A stretch of 64,000 nt of DNA from HGM04593 sp045647885 (lineage in GTDB: Bacteria; Bacteroidota; Bacteroidia; Bacteroidales; Bacteroidaceae), in contig JAZRMX010000018.1 in assembly GCA_045647885.1 (NCBI GenBank), forward strand, positions 1-64,000, given 5' to 3'. The position numbers and the translations under genes were made by a program. Each line of letters opens with the position of its first letter. The stretch's first letter is position 1. Of this stretch, positions 24,350 to 33,637 are shown piece after piece. The notes below the pieces were generated by a model that was not told where the DNA came from, did not search any database, and was given only the letters and a program-made list of their open reading frames with translations.

Positions 24350-25501
24350 ATGTATTCTACAGCATACATACTATTGTTTCTTCTTTATGCATTGTTGGCA
24401 TTCTCTTATCATTATGCCCAAGAGCGATGGCAACGATATTTAAAGATTATATCTATTGCTGTTTTTATATTATTCTTTGGCTTCAGAGGATTTGTGGGTG
24501 ATGACTGGATAATATATTATTCAAACTTTAATAGTCTTTATACCGACAATTTCCATAATATACTAATTTCCATAAGGGCATCCGATTTTGAACCGGGGTT
24601 CACTTTTTTTGAGATATTGTGTAAATTAATAGTACCCAGTTATCATTTTCTGATATTTATCTGCTGTATTATAAATTGCTATCTGCTTTATAGGTTTTTA
24701 AACAAAAGAGTCGATAATTTACCATTGGCTCTTATGTGTTTTTTTATAATGTCGGGAACAGAACTTGAAATAAATCTGTTGCGCAACTCTATAGCGTTGT
24801 TGATATGTTTGAACGCATTGGACCTTATTGAGAGTAAGAGGTTTGTTCCATATCTTCTAGTGTGTATTTTTGCTTCTTTTATCCATATATCCTCACTGAT
24901 TTTCATACCTATATATTTTATTCTTAACAGGCGTATATCAAAGAGGTTGTATTTGGTGATATTATTATCATCGGCATTCTTCCTTATTCTGCAGATTAAA
25001 TTTATAGGTCCGCTGTTGTTGTCTGTAGCAGCCGCATTCGGTGAAATCTTTGTAATTCTGGTGAAATCGTATATTCAAGGGGAATTTTTAAAAGTTGAAA
25101 GTGCGCTCACCATCGGTTATCTGGAGCGTGTGATTGTGGGCTTGATTATATATTGCTATTACGATAAACTTATTTCTTTGAATAAGAGCAATGTGATGTT
25201 AATCAATGCTTTCTTGATTTATTTCGTCTCTTTTGCCCTTTTTAGGGAATTTGAGGTTGCCTGCCGCAGAATTGTGTTATTGTTTGTTTTCTCATACTGG
25301 GTTCTCTGGTGCGAATTCTTCAAATGTTTTACATTGAAAAGCAACAAAATTATTTTTGCGCTATTTTTGATATGTTATGGAATTATTAAAATAAATTCAT
25401 TGACGAATTTCCCCAAAATGGAGTATGATAATATTCTTTTTGGTGCAAAGTCTTATGAACAGCGCCATTCCACATATATGATAACTAAAGGTAAGCAGTA
25501 G
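24350..25501 (+). CDS. EpsG family polysaccharide polymerase (Wzy-like)
   Basis: This 383-residue protein has about ten hydrophobic segments and the EpsG-family signature FRGFVGDDWIIYY near residue 45-57, with FEPGF and LLRNSIAL blocks. It likely polymerises lipid-linked repeat units in the periplasm. The gene is A+T-rich, partly because of its hydrophobic codons. The next gene starts 3 bases after the stop, indicating tight coupling. Confidence 0.85.
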   Translation: MYSTAYILLFLLYALLAFSYHYAQERWQRYLKIISIAVFILFFGFRGFVGDDWIIYYSNFNSLYTDNFHNILISIRASDFEPGFTFFEILCKLIVPSYHFLIFICCIINCYLLYRFLNKRVDNLPLALMCFFIMSGTELEINLLRNSIALLICLNALDLIESKRFVPYLLVCIFASFIHISSLIFIPIYFILNRRISKRLYLVILLSSAFFLILQIKFIGPLLLSVAAAFGEIFVILVKSYIQGEFLKVESALTIGYLERVIVGLIIYCYYDKLISLNKSNVMLINAFLIYFVSFALFREFEVACRRIVLLFVFSYWVLWCEFFKCFTLKSNKIIFALFLICYGIIKINSLTNFPKMEYDNILFGAKSYEQRHSTYMITKGKQ

Positions 25502-25504
25502 TTT

Positions 25505-26776
25505 ATGCAAGTTGAAAATCCCAAAATATCAGTCATCACAGTAGTATACAATAATGTAGCGGGCATACAAAGTACGTTGGATAGCTTTTTTCTGCAAACG
25601 TGGGAAAATAAAGAAATTGTTGTTATTGATGGTGGAAGTACCGATGGTACTGTCGATGTCATAAAGAAATACTCTTCTTCAATCTCTTATTGGTGTTCGG
25701 AGAGGGATAAAGGTATTTATGATGCCATGAATAAGGGTATCGCAAAGGCTACCGGAGATTGGATAATTTTCTTGAACAGCGGCGATGTCTTTGTTAAGAA
25801 TAATGTACTGGAGGATGTATTTTCAAACAATGATTATAGTGGTGTTGATATAATATATGGTGACAGTGTTGAGGTTACGGATGTTGCGCGTTTAAAACAG
25901 CCTGCTTCTGCCGATTTGTCACGTATGGAATATTTCCCTCTCTATCGCCACGGCTCTTCGTTTGTGAGAGCTGAGGTGCAGAGACAATTCCTTTTTAACC
26001 TGGAACGCAAGGATCTGGGATATGCACTGGATTGGGAGATGATACATAGAATGTACTCTTCGGGCCGTTCTTTTAAGAAGGTTGATGTGGAGATTCAGGC
26101 ATTTTTGCAGGAAGGTGTCTCAAATCACCCTTATTTGAGCAGGTGGTATAATTATAAAATAACATCACAAAAGGGTTTCTCGCTTAAGAAACTGTTGTAT
26201 TTCTTATACAATTGTTTCGTATATGCTGTGACCAACTCGCGCCTCTATACTTGGATACGTGCTTTTTTCATGGAATTCCTGCTTAATGACATATTGCCGT
26301 TGATACATTTCTGGTGTATCAGACGAGCTTATATGAAGTTGCTGCGTGCAAGAATAGGCAAGAAAACATTTATAATGAAGAATGTCTATATACAGAGCCC
26401 TAACAGATTGAGAATTGGTGATTACAGCCATATAAACCGTGGCTGTGTTCTGGATGCCCGTGGAGATATAATAATTGGCGATAATGTTTCAATTTCACAT
26501 AATGTAAATATTATGACCGGCGGTCACGACCATATGTCGCCGGAGTTTACAGGTATCTTTAAACCTATAGTCATAAAGGATTATGCTTGGGTTGGAGTAG
26601 GTGCAACTATCCTTCAAGGGGTTGTTATTGGTAAGGGGGCTGTGGTGTGTGCAGGAGCTGTAGTCAATAAGGATGTAAAGGATTATGAAATAGTGGGAGG
26701 AGTGCCTGCTAAAAAGATAGGTGAACGTGTGAGGAATTTGAATTATCACTGCATTTGGGACACTCCTTTTACATAA
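25505..26776 (+). CDS. Glycosyltransferase family 2 fused to a hexapeptide acetyltransferase
   Basis: This 423-residue protein joins two enzymes. Residues 1-240 form a GT2 domain (ISVITVVYNNVAGIQSTLDS, IDGGSTDGT, SERDKGIYDAMNKG, FLNSGD). A linker rich in aromatic and hydrophobic residues (about 240-300) may touch the membrane. Residues 300-423 form a left-handed beta-helix acyltransferase (IGDYSHINRGC, IGDNVSISHNVNIMTGGHDH, GAVVNKDVKDYEIVGGVPA). It probably adds a sugar and O-acetylates it, or acts on two steps of one repeat unit. In other loci these are usually separate genes. Confidence 0.87.
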   Translation: MQVENPKISVITVVYNNVAGIQSTLDSFFLQTWENKEIVVIDGGSTDGTVDVIKKYSSSISYWCSERDKGIYDAMNKGIAKATGDWIIFLNSGDVFVKNNVLEDVFSNNDYSGVDIIYGDSVEVTDVARLKQPASADLSRMEYFPLYRHGSSFVRAEVQRQFLFNLERKDLGYALDWEMIHRMYSSGRSFKKVDVEIQAFLQEGVSNHPYLSRWYNYKITSQKGFSLKKLLYFLYNCFVYAVTNSRLYTWIRAFFMEFLLNDILPLIHFWCIRRAYMKLLRARIGKKTFIMKNVYIQSPNRLRIGDYSHINRGCVLDARGDIIIGDNVSISHNVNIMTGGHDHMSPEFTGIFKPIVIKDYAWVGVGATILQGVVIGKGAVVCAGAVVNKDVKDYEIVGGVPAKKIGERVRNLNYHCIWDTPFT

Positions 26777-26827
26777 GAAATAATATTTAATACTCATTGA
26801 TTGAGATAAGATAAAGTTTTTTACATT

Positions 26828-28057
26828 ATGAATATTGTCATTCTTACAATTATATTGCCTTTTCCTTTGGATTCCGGTGGTGCACAGGCTCAATATAATA
26901 TGATTGATAGTCTGCGCCAAAAGCATAATATTACTGTCGTTTTCCCCGAGAATGAGATGAACAGTATGAGTGCTATGCGAGAATTGCAGAAACGTTGGCC
27001 CGAGGTTGATTTCCGTCCATACAGATATATCACTCAGTTGATGAACCCCGAGTTCTTGCTCTCAAAGGTAAAACGTGCAGTGAAGAAAACCTTGTTGAAG
27101 GGCAACGACAGGTTTATGGTTGAGTGGATGTTGAAGCCCTATGGCTATTCGGTTGATGACAAGTTTGCCAGATTCATAAAACAGGTTATCGATGAGAAAC
27201 AGGCCGACCTCATCCAGGTGGAGTTCTATCCTTATTTGAATTTCGTTCACAAGTTGCCCGACAATATTTCAAAGGTATTTATACATCACGAAATCAGATA
27301 TATCCGTAATAGGCGTCTTCTTGCAAATATTGAATTGCTGCCATCTGAAATTGAATATCAGGAGAAGATGTACAAGCAAGAAATTGAAGACCTCAATTGC
27401 TATGACATTGTGGTTACTTTAACCGATGTCGACCGTCGTGAGTTGGAGAGTGCCGGTGTGAAAACGCCTATAATGGTTTCTCCTGCCTCTGTCAATGCAA
27501 CAATACACGACTATGAGGGCTGGAACGGCAAGATAACATTCCTTGGCGGTTATGGCCACACACCCAATAAGGAGGGTGTTGAATGGTTCCTGAAAGAGGT
27601 TGCACCTTTGATTGAATGGAATAAGCTGGGTGTAAAATCATTTGATATCATTGGTGGCGGATGGCCTGCTGATATTGAGACCCTTACAGAGTGCGTAAAG
27701 GTCAATAGTTTGGGTTTTGTTGAAAATCTTGTCGATGCTGTAAAAGGGAGTATAATGATTGTACCCATACTCTCGGGTAGTGGTATGAGAATGAAAATCC
27801 TTGAGGCGGCGGCAATGGGTGTTCCTATGGTGACAACTTCTGTGGGTGTTGAAGGACTTGATTTTAAGCATCAGATTTCGTGCCTGATAGCCGATTCGCC
27901 GGAACTTTTTGCAAAAGGACTGGTGGAATTGATGGAGTGTGATGCCAAACGAAAGGAACTGACTTCAAATGCTAAACAGGTATATGACAAACTGTATTCA
28001 ATAGCTGCGACATCTGCATTGCGTAATAGCGTTTATGAGAGACTTAAAAGATCGTAA
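26828..28057 (+). CDS. Glycosyltransferase family 4-type (GT-B fold)
   Basis: This 409-residue protein has the GT-B layout: an N-terminal half beginning IVILTIILPFPLDSGGAQAQYN and a nucleotide-binding C-terminal half with ITFLGGYGHTPNKEGVEWFL, SLGFVENLVDAVKGSIMIVPILSGSG and MKILEAAAMGVPMVTTSVGVEGL. This is a retaining glycosyltransferase of the GT4/GT1 type, cytoplasmic, transferring to a lipid-linked intermediate. The gene has ordinary base composition for the locus, in contrast to the A+T-rich segment that begins right after its stop. Confidence 0.87.
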   Translation: MNIVILTIILPFPLDSGGAQAQYNMIDSLRQKHNITVVFPENEMNSMSAMRELQKRWPEVDFRPYRYITQLMNPEFLLSKVKRAVKKTLLKGNDRFMVEWMLKPYGYSVDDKFARFIKQVIDEKQADLIQVEFYPYLNFVHKLPDNISKVFIHHEIRYIRNRRLLANIELLPSEIEYQEKMYKQEIEDLNCYDIVVTLTDVDRRELESAGVKTPIMVSPASVNATIHDYEGWNGKITFLGGYGHTPNKEGVEWFLKEVAPLIEWNKLGVKSFDIIGGGWPADIETLTECVKVNSLGFVENLVDAVKGSIMIVPILSGSGMRMKILEAAAMGVPMVTTSVGVEGLDFKHQISCLIADSPELFAKGLVELMECDAKRKELTSNAKQVYDKLYSIAATSALRNSVYERLKRS

Positions 28058-28189
28058 CGATAACAAGATGCTTGCATAATTGTGTGTTTACCGCTTTGCA
28101 TATTTGTGACTTCTTGTAATATTGGCATAATTATATTGTTGATATAATTTATATGTTTTTAAGAATTTTATAAAATTTATTATATAATT

Positions 28190-28966
28190 ATGAGACTTTT
28201 TAAAAAACTTAGAAATAAATTGTCTTACGACGAATATTACTCATTGTCGTTTATAAAGCTCTTCTTTTGGGAAATTAATTGGTTAAAGACTTTATGGATT
28301 AACTTTGTTGCATTCCCATTAAGTACTGCGCTTAAAATGCCAATAATAGTTTCTTATAATGTTAAAGTAAAAAAGGTCGGTAAAATAATTCTTTCTAACG
28401 AAGTGCATCCTGGTATGATTTCGCTTGGAGTTATTAAAATTAGAATGTTTGAAACAAATAGTAGTCAAACGATTTTCAATAATCAAGGAACTCTGGTTGT
28501 TGGGGGAAATATGAAGATTCATCCAGGAGCAAAACTTTATATTAGCCGGAATGCGACTCTTACCGTTGGTAAACGTGTGGGATTTGGCGCGAATAGTAAG
28601 GTTGTGTGCTTTAAAGAAATAAATATCGGGAATGACTTTAGAATATCTTGGAATACACAACTCTTTGACACAGATTTTCATTTCTTGTATAATATAGAGA
28701 GGGATTCTTATTATCCACGTTCAAAACCTGTGAATATTGGTGATAATGTTTTTGTGGGAAATGGTACAACTATTGCTAAGGGTACTATATTGCCTGAAGG
28801 ATGTGTTGTTTCGTGTATTTCAAAAGTTAGTGGCGATTTCTCTGAATATGGAAAGAATTTGTTGATCTCGGGTAATCCCGCAAAAGTAATAAAGATTGGT
28901 GTAAATATTTCTAATAGTTGGAGACTTGATAAAGAAGAGGAAATAGAAAAATTATTGGAATCGTAA
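28190..28966 (+). CDS. Hexapeptide-repeat acyltransferase, A+T-rich
   Basis: This 258-residue protein has a hydrophobic N-terminal part (about 20-60) followed by left-handed beta-helix repeats (about 90-240, KIHPGAKLYISRNATLTVG, VGNGTTIAKGTILPEG, SGNPAKVIKIG). It most likely O-acetylates a sugar in the polymer. The gene and the 130 bases before it are clearly richer in A+T than flanking genes. Its stop overlaps the flippase start by one base (TAATG), so the two probably moved and are translated together. Confidence 0.8.
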   Translation: MRLFKKLRNKLSYDEYYSLSFIKLFFWEINWLKTLWINFVAFPLSTALKMPIIVSYNVKVKKVGKIILSNEVHPGMISLGVIKIRMFETNSSQTIFNNQGTLVVGGNMKIHPGAKLYISRNATLTVGKRVGFGANSKVVCFKEINIGNDFRISWNTQLFDTDFHFLYNIERDSYYPRSKPVNIGDNVFVGNGTTIAKGTILPEGCVVSCISKVSGDFSEYGKNLLISGNPAKVIKIGVNISNSWRLDKEEEIEKLLES

Positions 28967-30405
28967 TGGGGGTTAGTAAACAAATTGCAAGCAATGTCGT
29001 TTGGAGATATTTGGAATTAGTATCTGTAACGGGTATTCAGCTTATTAGTACATTTGTAATGGCACGTACTTTGTCGCCGGACGATTATGGTGTTATGGGA
29101 ACGGTTGTCGTCTTGACTGCCTTTGCTAATGTTGTTGTCGATTCTGGGTTTGGTCAGGCTCTAATTAGGGAAAAAGAAGTGTCGAGACTTGATTTTTCTA
29201 CAGTCTTGTACTCTAATTTGTTGATTTCTGCATTGCTGTATGTGATTCTGTTCTTCTCTTCTGGGCTAATAGCTACATTTTTTAAAACACCCATATTGAA
29301 TAGTGTATGTAAAGTTACTTTTCTGATATTGATATTTAATGCCCTTTCTATTGTACATATTACAAAAATGCAAAGGGATATCAAGTTTAAAAAACTTTGC
29401 TGTATTTCAATTGCTTCATCGTTACTTTCAAGTATTATTGCGATATATTTAGCTTTCCGTTATCGCAATGTGTGGGCTTTGATTATTCAAAATATGTTGA
29501 TGTACTTCTTTAAGATGTTGTTTTTATGGATTACATCAGACTTTGTTCCTTTGTTGTGTTTTTCTAAAGCGTCATTGAAAAAGTATTTTGCTTTTTCTAA
29601 GAACATTCTATTATCGGCGGTAATTGGAACTTTTTTCAATAATATATATATGCTAACTATTGGTAAGTTCTATTCTATGACTGATTTGGGATTTTATTCT
29701 CAAGCTGATAGATTGAAAAATTTAGGTTCTCAAACAACAACTCAGGTTGTACAATCGGTAACTTATCCATTCTTGGCTAAAATAAATAATGAAACTGGAA
29801 ATATTAAGGATGGATATAAAAAGATTATAGCAGTCACACTTATATTTGTAGGTGGGTTGATGGCGTTACTTATGGGTGGTGCGCTTGACTTGTTTGAATT
29901 ATTGATGGGAAGTGTAGAGTGGCGTTTGGCTGGATTCTATTTCCTTCTTTTAGGTGTAAATGGAATTCTTTATCCATTACATTGTATAAACCAGAATATT
30001 TTAATGGTTACAGGTGATTCTAAAACTGTATTAAAATTAGAAGTGATTCGCCGTGCTATAATGCTATTAATACTGGGTATTACAATTAATTTTGATATTA
30101 GTGTTTTTGTATTTGGCTTGACCTTGTATTCTGTATTATTGTTGTTCTTGAATTTATATTATTGTGGTCGTCCTATTGGATACACAGTGTATGAACAATT
30201 GAAAGATATATCTCCAATTTTGGTTAGATTATTTATTATGATTGCGGTTGCGTTGTCGGTAGGTTGGGTTTTAGGTCGTTTGCCTACTATGTTGCGTCTA
30301 TCCGTAACATTATTTATTGAGCTTGTTATTGGTGGAATGTTATTTTGGAAACAAACGGATTTTAAGGCAATGTTTTCGCTGTTTTTTACATTAATGAAAC
30401 GCTAG
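28966..30405 (+). CDS. Wzx-type lipopolysaccharide/polysaccharide flippase (MOP family)
   Basis: This 479-residue protein has about 12-14 hydrophobic segments and typical Wzx blocks: NVVWRYLELVSVTGIQLIS, MARTLSPDDYGVMGTVVV, FGQALIREKEVSRLDFSTV and YSQADRLKNLGSQ. It should flip undecaprenyl-linked repeat units across the inner membrane. It is A+T-rich like the acyltransferase before it, with which it overlaps by one base. Flippases and polymerases are the most repeat-unit-specific genes of such loci, so foreign composition here fits serotype-like exchange. Confidence 0.9.
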   Translation: MGVSKQIASNVVWRYLELVSVTGIQLISTFVMARTLSPDDYGVMGTVVVLTAFANVVVDSGFGQALIREKEVSRLDFSTVLYSNLLISALLYVILFFSSGLIATFFKTPILNSVCKVTFLILIFNALSIVHITKMQRDIKFKKLCCISIASSLLSSIIAIYLAFRYRNVWALIIQNMLMYFFKMLFLWITSDFVPLLCFSKASLKKYFAFSKNILLSAVIGTFFNNIYMLTIGKFYSMTDLGFYSQADRLKNLGSQTTTQVVQSVTYPFLAKINNETGNIKDGYKKIIAVTLIFVGGLMALLMGGALDLFELLMGSVEWRLAGFYFLLLGVNGILYPLHCINQNILMVTGDSKTVLKLEVIRRAIMLLILGITINFDISVFVFGLTLYSVLLLFLNLYYCGRPIGYTVYEQLKDISPILVRLFIMIAVALSVGWVLGRLPTMLRLSVTLFIELVIGGMLFWKQTDFKAMFSLFFTLMKR

Positions 30406-30482
30406 TAATAAGTGTTGTATAACTTTACAGATTTAAAATTTATTTATGTAATATAGCCCTAATGGCATAATATGTTTTTTAT

Positions 30483-31193
30483 ATGATTTCAGTATGTATG
30501 GCTACATATAATGGCCAAAAATATATTAAGCAACAGATTGAGAGTATAATTTGTCAGCTTGGAGAGAATGATGAACTTGTAATATCCGATGACCACTCAT
30601 CTGATAAAACCGCTGAAATTGTTCAGTCATTTAACGATAAAAGAATAAAGTTCTTTTATAATGAATTGAAGAAAGGTGTTACTCATAACTTTGAGAATGC
30701 TATGCAGAAGTCAAAGGGTGACGTAATCTTTCTTGCCGACCAGGACGATGTGTGGTTGCCCGGCAAGTTGAAGGCTATGACCTGTTTTATGGAAGAGGGG
30801 GGCTATGATGTTGTGGAGTGCAACTGTGCCCTTGTTGATGAAAATCTGAATGTAACGAAGCCCAGTTATTATGGCGAGGATTTCCCTCAAAAGAAATCGG
30901 TATTCGGTAACTTTGTCAAGAACTCGTGGCTCGGTTGTTGTATGGCTTTCAAGCGTAGTGCTTTTTTGGCGGCGTCGCCCATTCCTGAAAAAGCTTCGGC
31001 CCACGATTTGTGGCTTTGCCTGTATATGCAGATGCATTGCAAGTGTGGATATATGAGCGATGTGCTTCAGCTTTATCGCAGACATTCAAATACGGTATCA
31101 TTTGCGGGCGGTAAAAGTACGAATAGCTTGTGGTGGCGTTTGAGTACAAGGGCTTATCTTGCCTGGCATCTGTTCTTGAGATGTTTCAAATGA
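30483..31193 (+). CDS. Glycosyltransferase family 2, compositionally mosaic gene
   Basis: This 236-residue GT2 enzyme begins ISVCMATYNGQKYIKQQI and has VISDDHSSDKTAEI and LADQDDVWLPGKL (the metal-binding DxD region). It resembles rhamnosyl- and galactosyl-type transferases of capsule loci. The first 240 bases (30481-30720) hold 77 G+C and the next 240 (30721-30960) hold 112, so base composition changes sharply near codon 80. This suggests a recombination junction inside the gene, although the full frame is intact. Confidence 0.85.
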   Translation: MISVCMATYNGQKYIKQQIESIICQLGENDELVISDDHSSDKTAEIVQSFNDKRIKFFYNELKKGVTHNFENAMQKSKGDVIFLADQDDVWLPGKLKAMTCFMEEGGYDVVECNCALVDENLNVTKPSYYGEDFPQKKSVFGNFVKNSWLGCCMAFKRSAFLAASPIPEKASAHDLWLCLYMQMHCKCGYMSDVLQLYRRHSNTVSFAGGKSTNSLWWRLSTRAYLAWHLFLRCFK

Positions 31194-31290
31194 GCATCTG
31201 TTTGAACTTGAATTAAATGCTTTTTACCATAAAATGCATAATTTTAGCTTTATTCTGGCTATAAAAAAAACAAATCTTAAAATTATTTAC

Positions 31291-31298
31291 TACATTTG
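31291..31298 (+). promoter_or_regulatory. -7 element before the radical SAM gene
   Basis: TACATTTG, within TTACTACATTTGT, matches the -7 box about 65 bases before the start of the radical SAM gene. A similar TTACTACATTTGT occurs before the phosphohexomutase gene at 42330-42342. It may be an internal promoter for the last two genes of the operon. The rest of the 169-base gap shows nothing clear. Confidence 0.4.
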
Positions 31299-31362
31299 TT
31301 GTGGTAACTTGAATCTTATTGTATAGGTATTTCATATTAATATAATTTAAAAAATTATAACA

Positions 31363-32829
31363 ATGAAAATTTGTTTTATAAATCCTCCTTTCAAAGCTGA
31401 ATTCGGTAAGTTCTCGCGTGAGTCACGTAGTCCGGCCATCACCAAAAGTGGTGCGCTCTATTATCCTTTGTGGCTTATATATGCTGCGGCATATTGTGAA
31501 AAGGCGGGTTATGATATATGTTTCCTGGATGCGCCTGCCAAGCAAATGAATGAAGAGCAGTCCTTGGCCTATGTCGAGAAGAATGCTTCCGACGCTGCGC
31601 TTTTTGTATATGGTACAAGTACACCTTCAATAAAGAGTGATATTGCTTTTGCTGAAAGGATAAAAGCTCTCTATCCCTCATCTTTTGCAATTCTTGTGGG
31701 AACACATCCGTCGGCTCGCCCCGAGGAGACTCTTGGTTTCTCAAACCTCATAGATGCTGTTGCCATAGGTGAATATGACAATGTTGTTCTGGAGCTGGCC
31801 AATGCCTTGAAAGATGGTTCAGACATTGCCAAGGTGCGTGGTCTGTGCATAAAGGGCGAGAACGGTTGCGTGCGTACAGAACTTATGCCTGCAATGCGTG
31901 AACTGGATGAGATTCCTTTTGCTTCGGAGTTTATTCATAAATATCTCGATCCCCGAGATTATTTCTTCGCAGCGGCAACATATCCCTCAATTCAGATATT
32001 TACAACCCGTGGTTGTCCTTTCCGCTGCAATTTCTGTGTATATCCTCAAACAATGCACGGACACGCATTCCGTGCCCGCAGTGCAGAGAATGTGGTTGCC
32101 GAGTTTGAGTATATTGCAAAGAACTTCCCCGATGTAAAAGAGGTTGTAATAGAGGATGACACCTTTACTGCCAACAAGAAGAGAGTGCTTGAGGTATGTT
32201 CAATGTTAGTGGAGCGTAAACTCAACAAACGTCTTCGTTGGCTTTGCAATGCTCGTGTAAACCTTGACCTTGAGACAATGCAGGCGATGAAAAAAGCCGG
32301 TTGCCGTTTGATTATACCCGGAATTGAGTCGGGCTGTCAGCAGATCCTTGATAACATTAAGAAGGGTACAAAGGTGGAGCAATTCTACGAATATGTGGAG
32401 AATGCAAAGAAGGCTGGTTTGCTCATACACGCTTGCTATATGGTGGGTAACTGCGGTGAGACAAAGGAGACTATGCAGCAGACCCTGGAGCTTGCTCTTA
32501 AATTGAATACCGATACAGCACAGTTCTTCCCCTTGATACCTTATCCCGGTACCGAGGCTTATGAATGGGCGCGCAGCAACGGATATATTGAGCTTGATTA
32601 TACAAAGTACTGCCAGCCCGACGGTACACATAATACAGTGCTTTCATTGCCTCATTTATCGGCTCAGGAGATGGTGGATTTCTGCAATATGGCAAGAAAG
32701 AAATATTATCTTCGTCCTAGATATATTCTTCACCGTCTGCGTGTTGGCCTCACTGACTTCTCGGATCTCAAGCGTTCTTTGAAGGCATTTGGCAAGCTTA
32801 AACAGTATCTTTTTAACAAGAAGAAGTAA
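31363..32829 (+). CDS. B12-binding-type radical SAM protein in the polysaccharide locus
   Basis: This 488-residue cytoplasmic protein has an N-terminal Rossmann region like the cobalamin-binding domain of BchE-type enzymes (1-150, LILVGTHPSARPEET-like block near 105-120) and a radical SAM core with C218xxxC222xxC225 (GCPFRCNFC) and IPGIESGCQ and PYPGTEAY further on. A C-terminal helical tail follows. Such enzymes methylate or rearrange unreactive carbons. Placed between glycosyltransferase genes, it could modify a sugar or the lipid carrier; this is inference. The classic DxHxxG cobalamin histidine motif is not evident. Confidence 0.8.
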   Translation: MKICFINPPFKAEFGKFSRESRSPAITKSGALYYPLWLIYAAAYCEKAGYDICFLDAPAKQMNEEQSLAYVEKNASDAALFVYGTSTPSIKSDIAFAERIKALYPSSFAILVGTHPSARPEETLGFSNLIDAVAIGEYDNVVLELANALKDGSDIAKVRGLCIKGENGCVRTELMPAMRELDEIPFASEFIHKYLDPRDYFFAAATYPSIQIFTTRGCPFRCNFCVYPQTMHGHAFRARSAENVVAEFEYIAKNFPDVKEVVIEDDTFTANKKRVLEVCSMLVERKLNKRLRWLCNARVNLDLETMQAMKKAGCRLIIPGIESGCQQILDNIKKGTKVEQFYEYVENAKKAGLLIHACYMVGNCGETKETMQQTLELALKLNTDTAQFFPLIPYPGTEAYEWARSNGYIELDYTKYCQPDGTHNTVLSLPHLSAQEMVDFCNMARKKYYLRPRYILHRLRVGLTDFSDLKRSLKAFGKLKQYLFNKKK

Positions 32830-32830
32830 T

Positions 32831-33586
32831 ATGAACAAGTTGGTGTCAATTGTAATGCCGGTGTATAACGCAGAACGTTATCTTGAGCAAGCTATCCGTT
32901 CTGTAATGTCGCAGACTTATCAGGATTGGGAACTTTTGGTTGTCGATGATAATTCTGCCGATAAATCATTGGAAATTGCATTGAAACTGGCCGGTGAAGA
33001 CTGCAGGATAAAAGTATATACTAACCCCAATCCTTCGGGTTGTCCGGCTGTTCCCAGAAATATGGCTGTGGAGTTGGCAAAGGGAAGGTATATAGCTTTT
33101 CTTGACAGCGACGATATGTGGCTTCCCAATAAACTGGAGCATCAGTTGCCATTCTTTGAACGTGCCGAGAATGTGGGTGTCGTCTTCTCCGATTATGAGA
33201 AGATCGATGAATTCTCGAAGCGTGAGAACAGGGTGGTGAGGGCTCCAAAGACCGTGGGGTATAATAAACTTCTATTGGGTAATGTTATTGGCAATGTAAC
33301 TGCCATGTACGATGCCGAGCGCGTTGGTAAGGTTTATTTCCCTATGGTACGTCACGAAGATTATGCCATGTGGCTTTCGTTGCTGAAACGTGGGTTCGTG
33401 GCACACAATACAGGTGAAGTTATGGCTCTCTACAGGGTGGCAGGCAACTCTATTTCTTCCAACAAGATGCGTCTGTTGCTGTGGCAGTGGAATATATACC
33501 GCGATGTAGAGCATTTCGGCATATTAAAGTCGGCATACTATTATATCAATTATGCCGTAAGAGGGTTCTTGAAAAGTCTGGTTTAA
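32831..33586 (+). CDS. Glycosyltransferase family 2
   Basis: This 251-residue GT2 enzyme has VSIVMPVYNAERYLEQAIRS, VVDDNSADKS and FLDSDDMWLPNKLEHQ (nucleotide and metal site). The ATG at 32831 lies one base after the stop of the radical SAM gene; the in-frame codon at 32789 would overlap it by 41 bases and is rejected. It is the last gene of the rightward polysaccharide operon, followed by a terminator embedded in the convergent gene. Confidence 0.88.
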   Translation: MNKLVSIVMPVYNAERYLEQAIRSVMSQTYQDWELLVVDDNSADKSLEIALKLAGEDCRIKVYTNPNPSGCPAVPRNMAVELAKGRYIAFLDSDDMWLPNKLEHQLPFFERAENVGVVFSDYEKIDEFSKRENRVVRAPKTVGYNKLLLGNVIGNVTAMYDAERVGKVYFPMVRHEDYAMWLSLLKRGFVAHNTGEVMALYRVAGNSISSNKMRLLLWQWNIYRDVEHFGILKSAYYYINYAVRGFLKSLV

Positions 33587-33637
33587 GGCCTTTTGCGCTT
33601 TAAGCCCCTTGAGTGAGCTTATTAAATTATTTGATAA

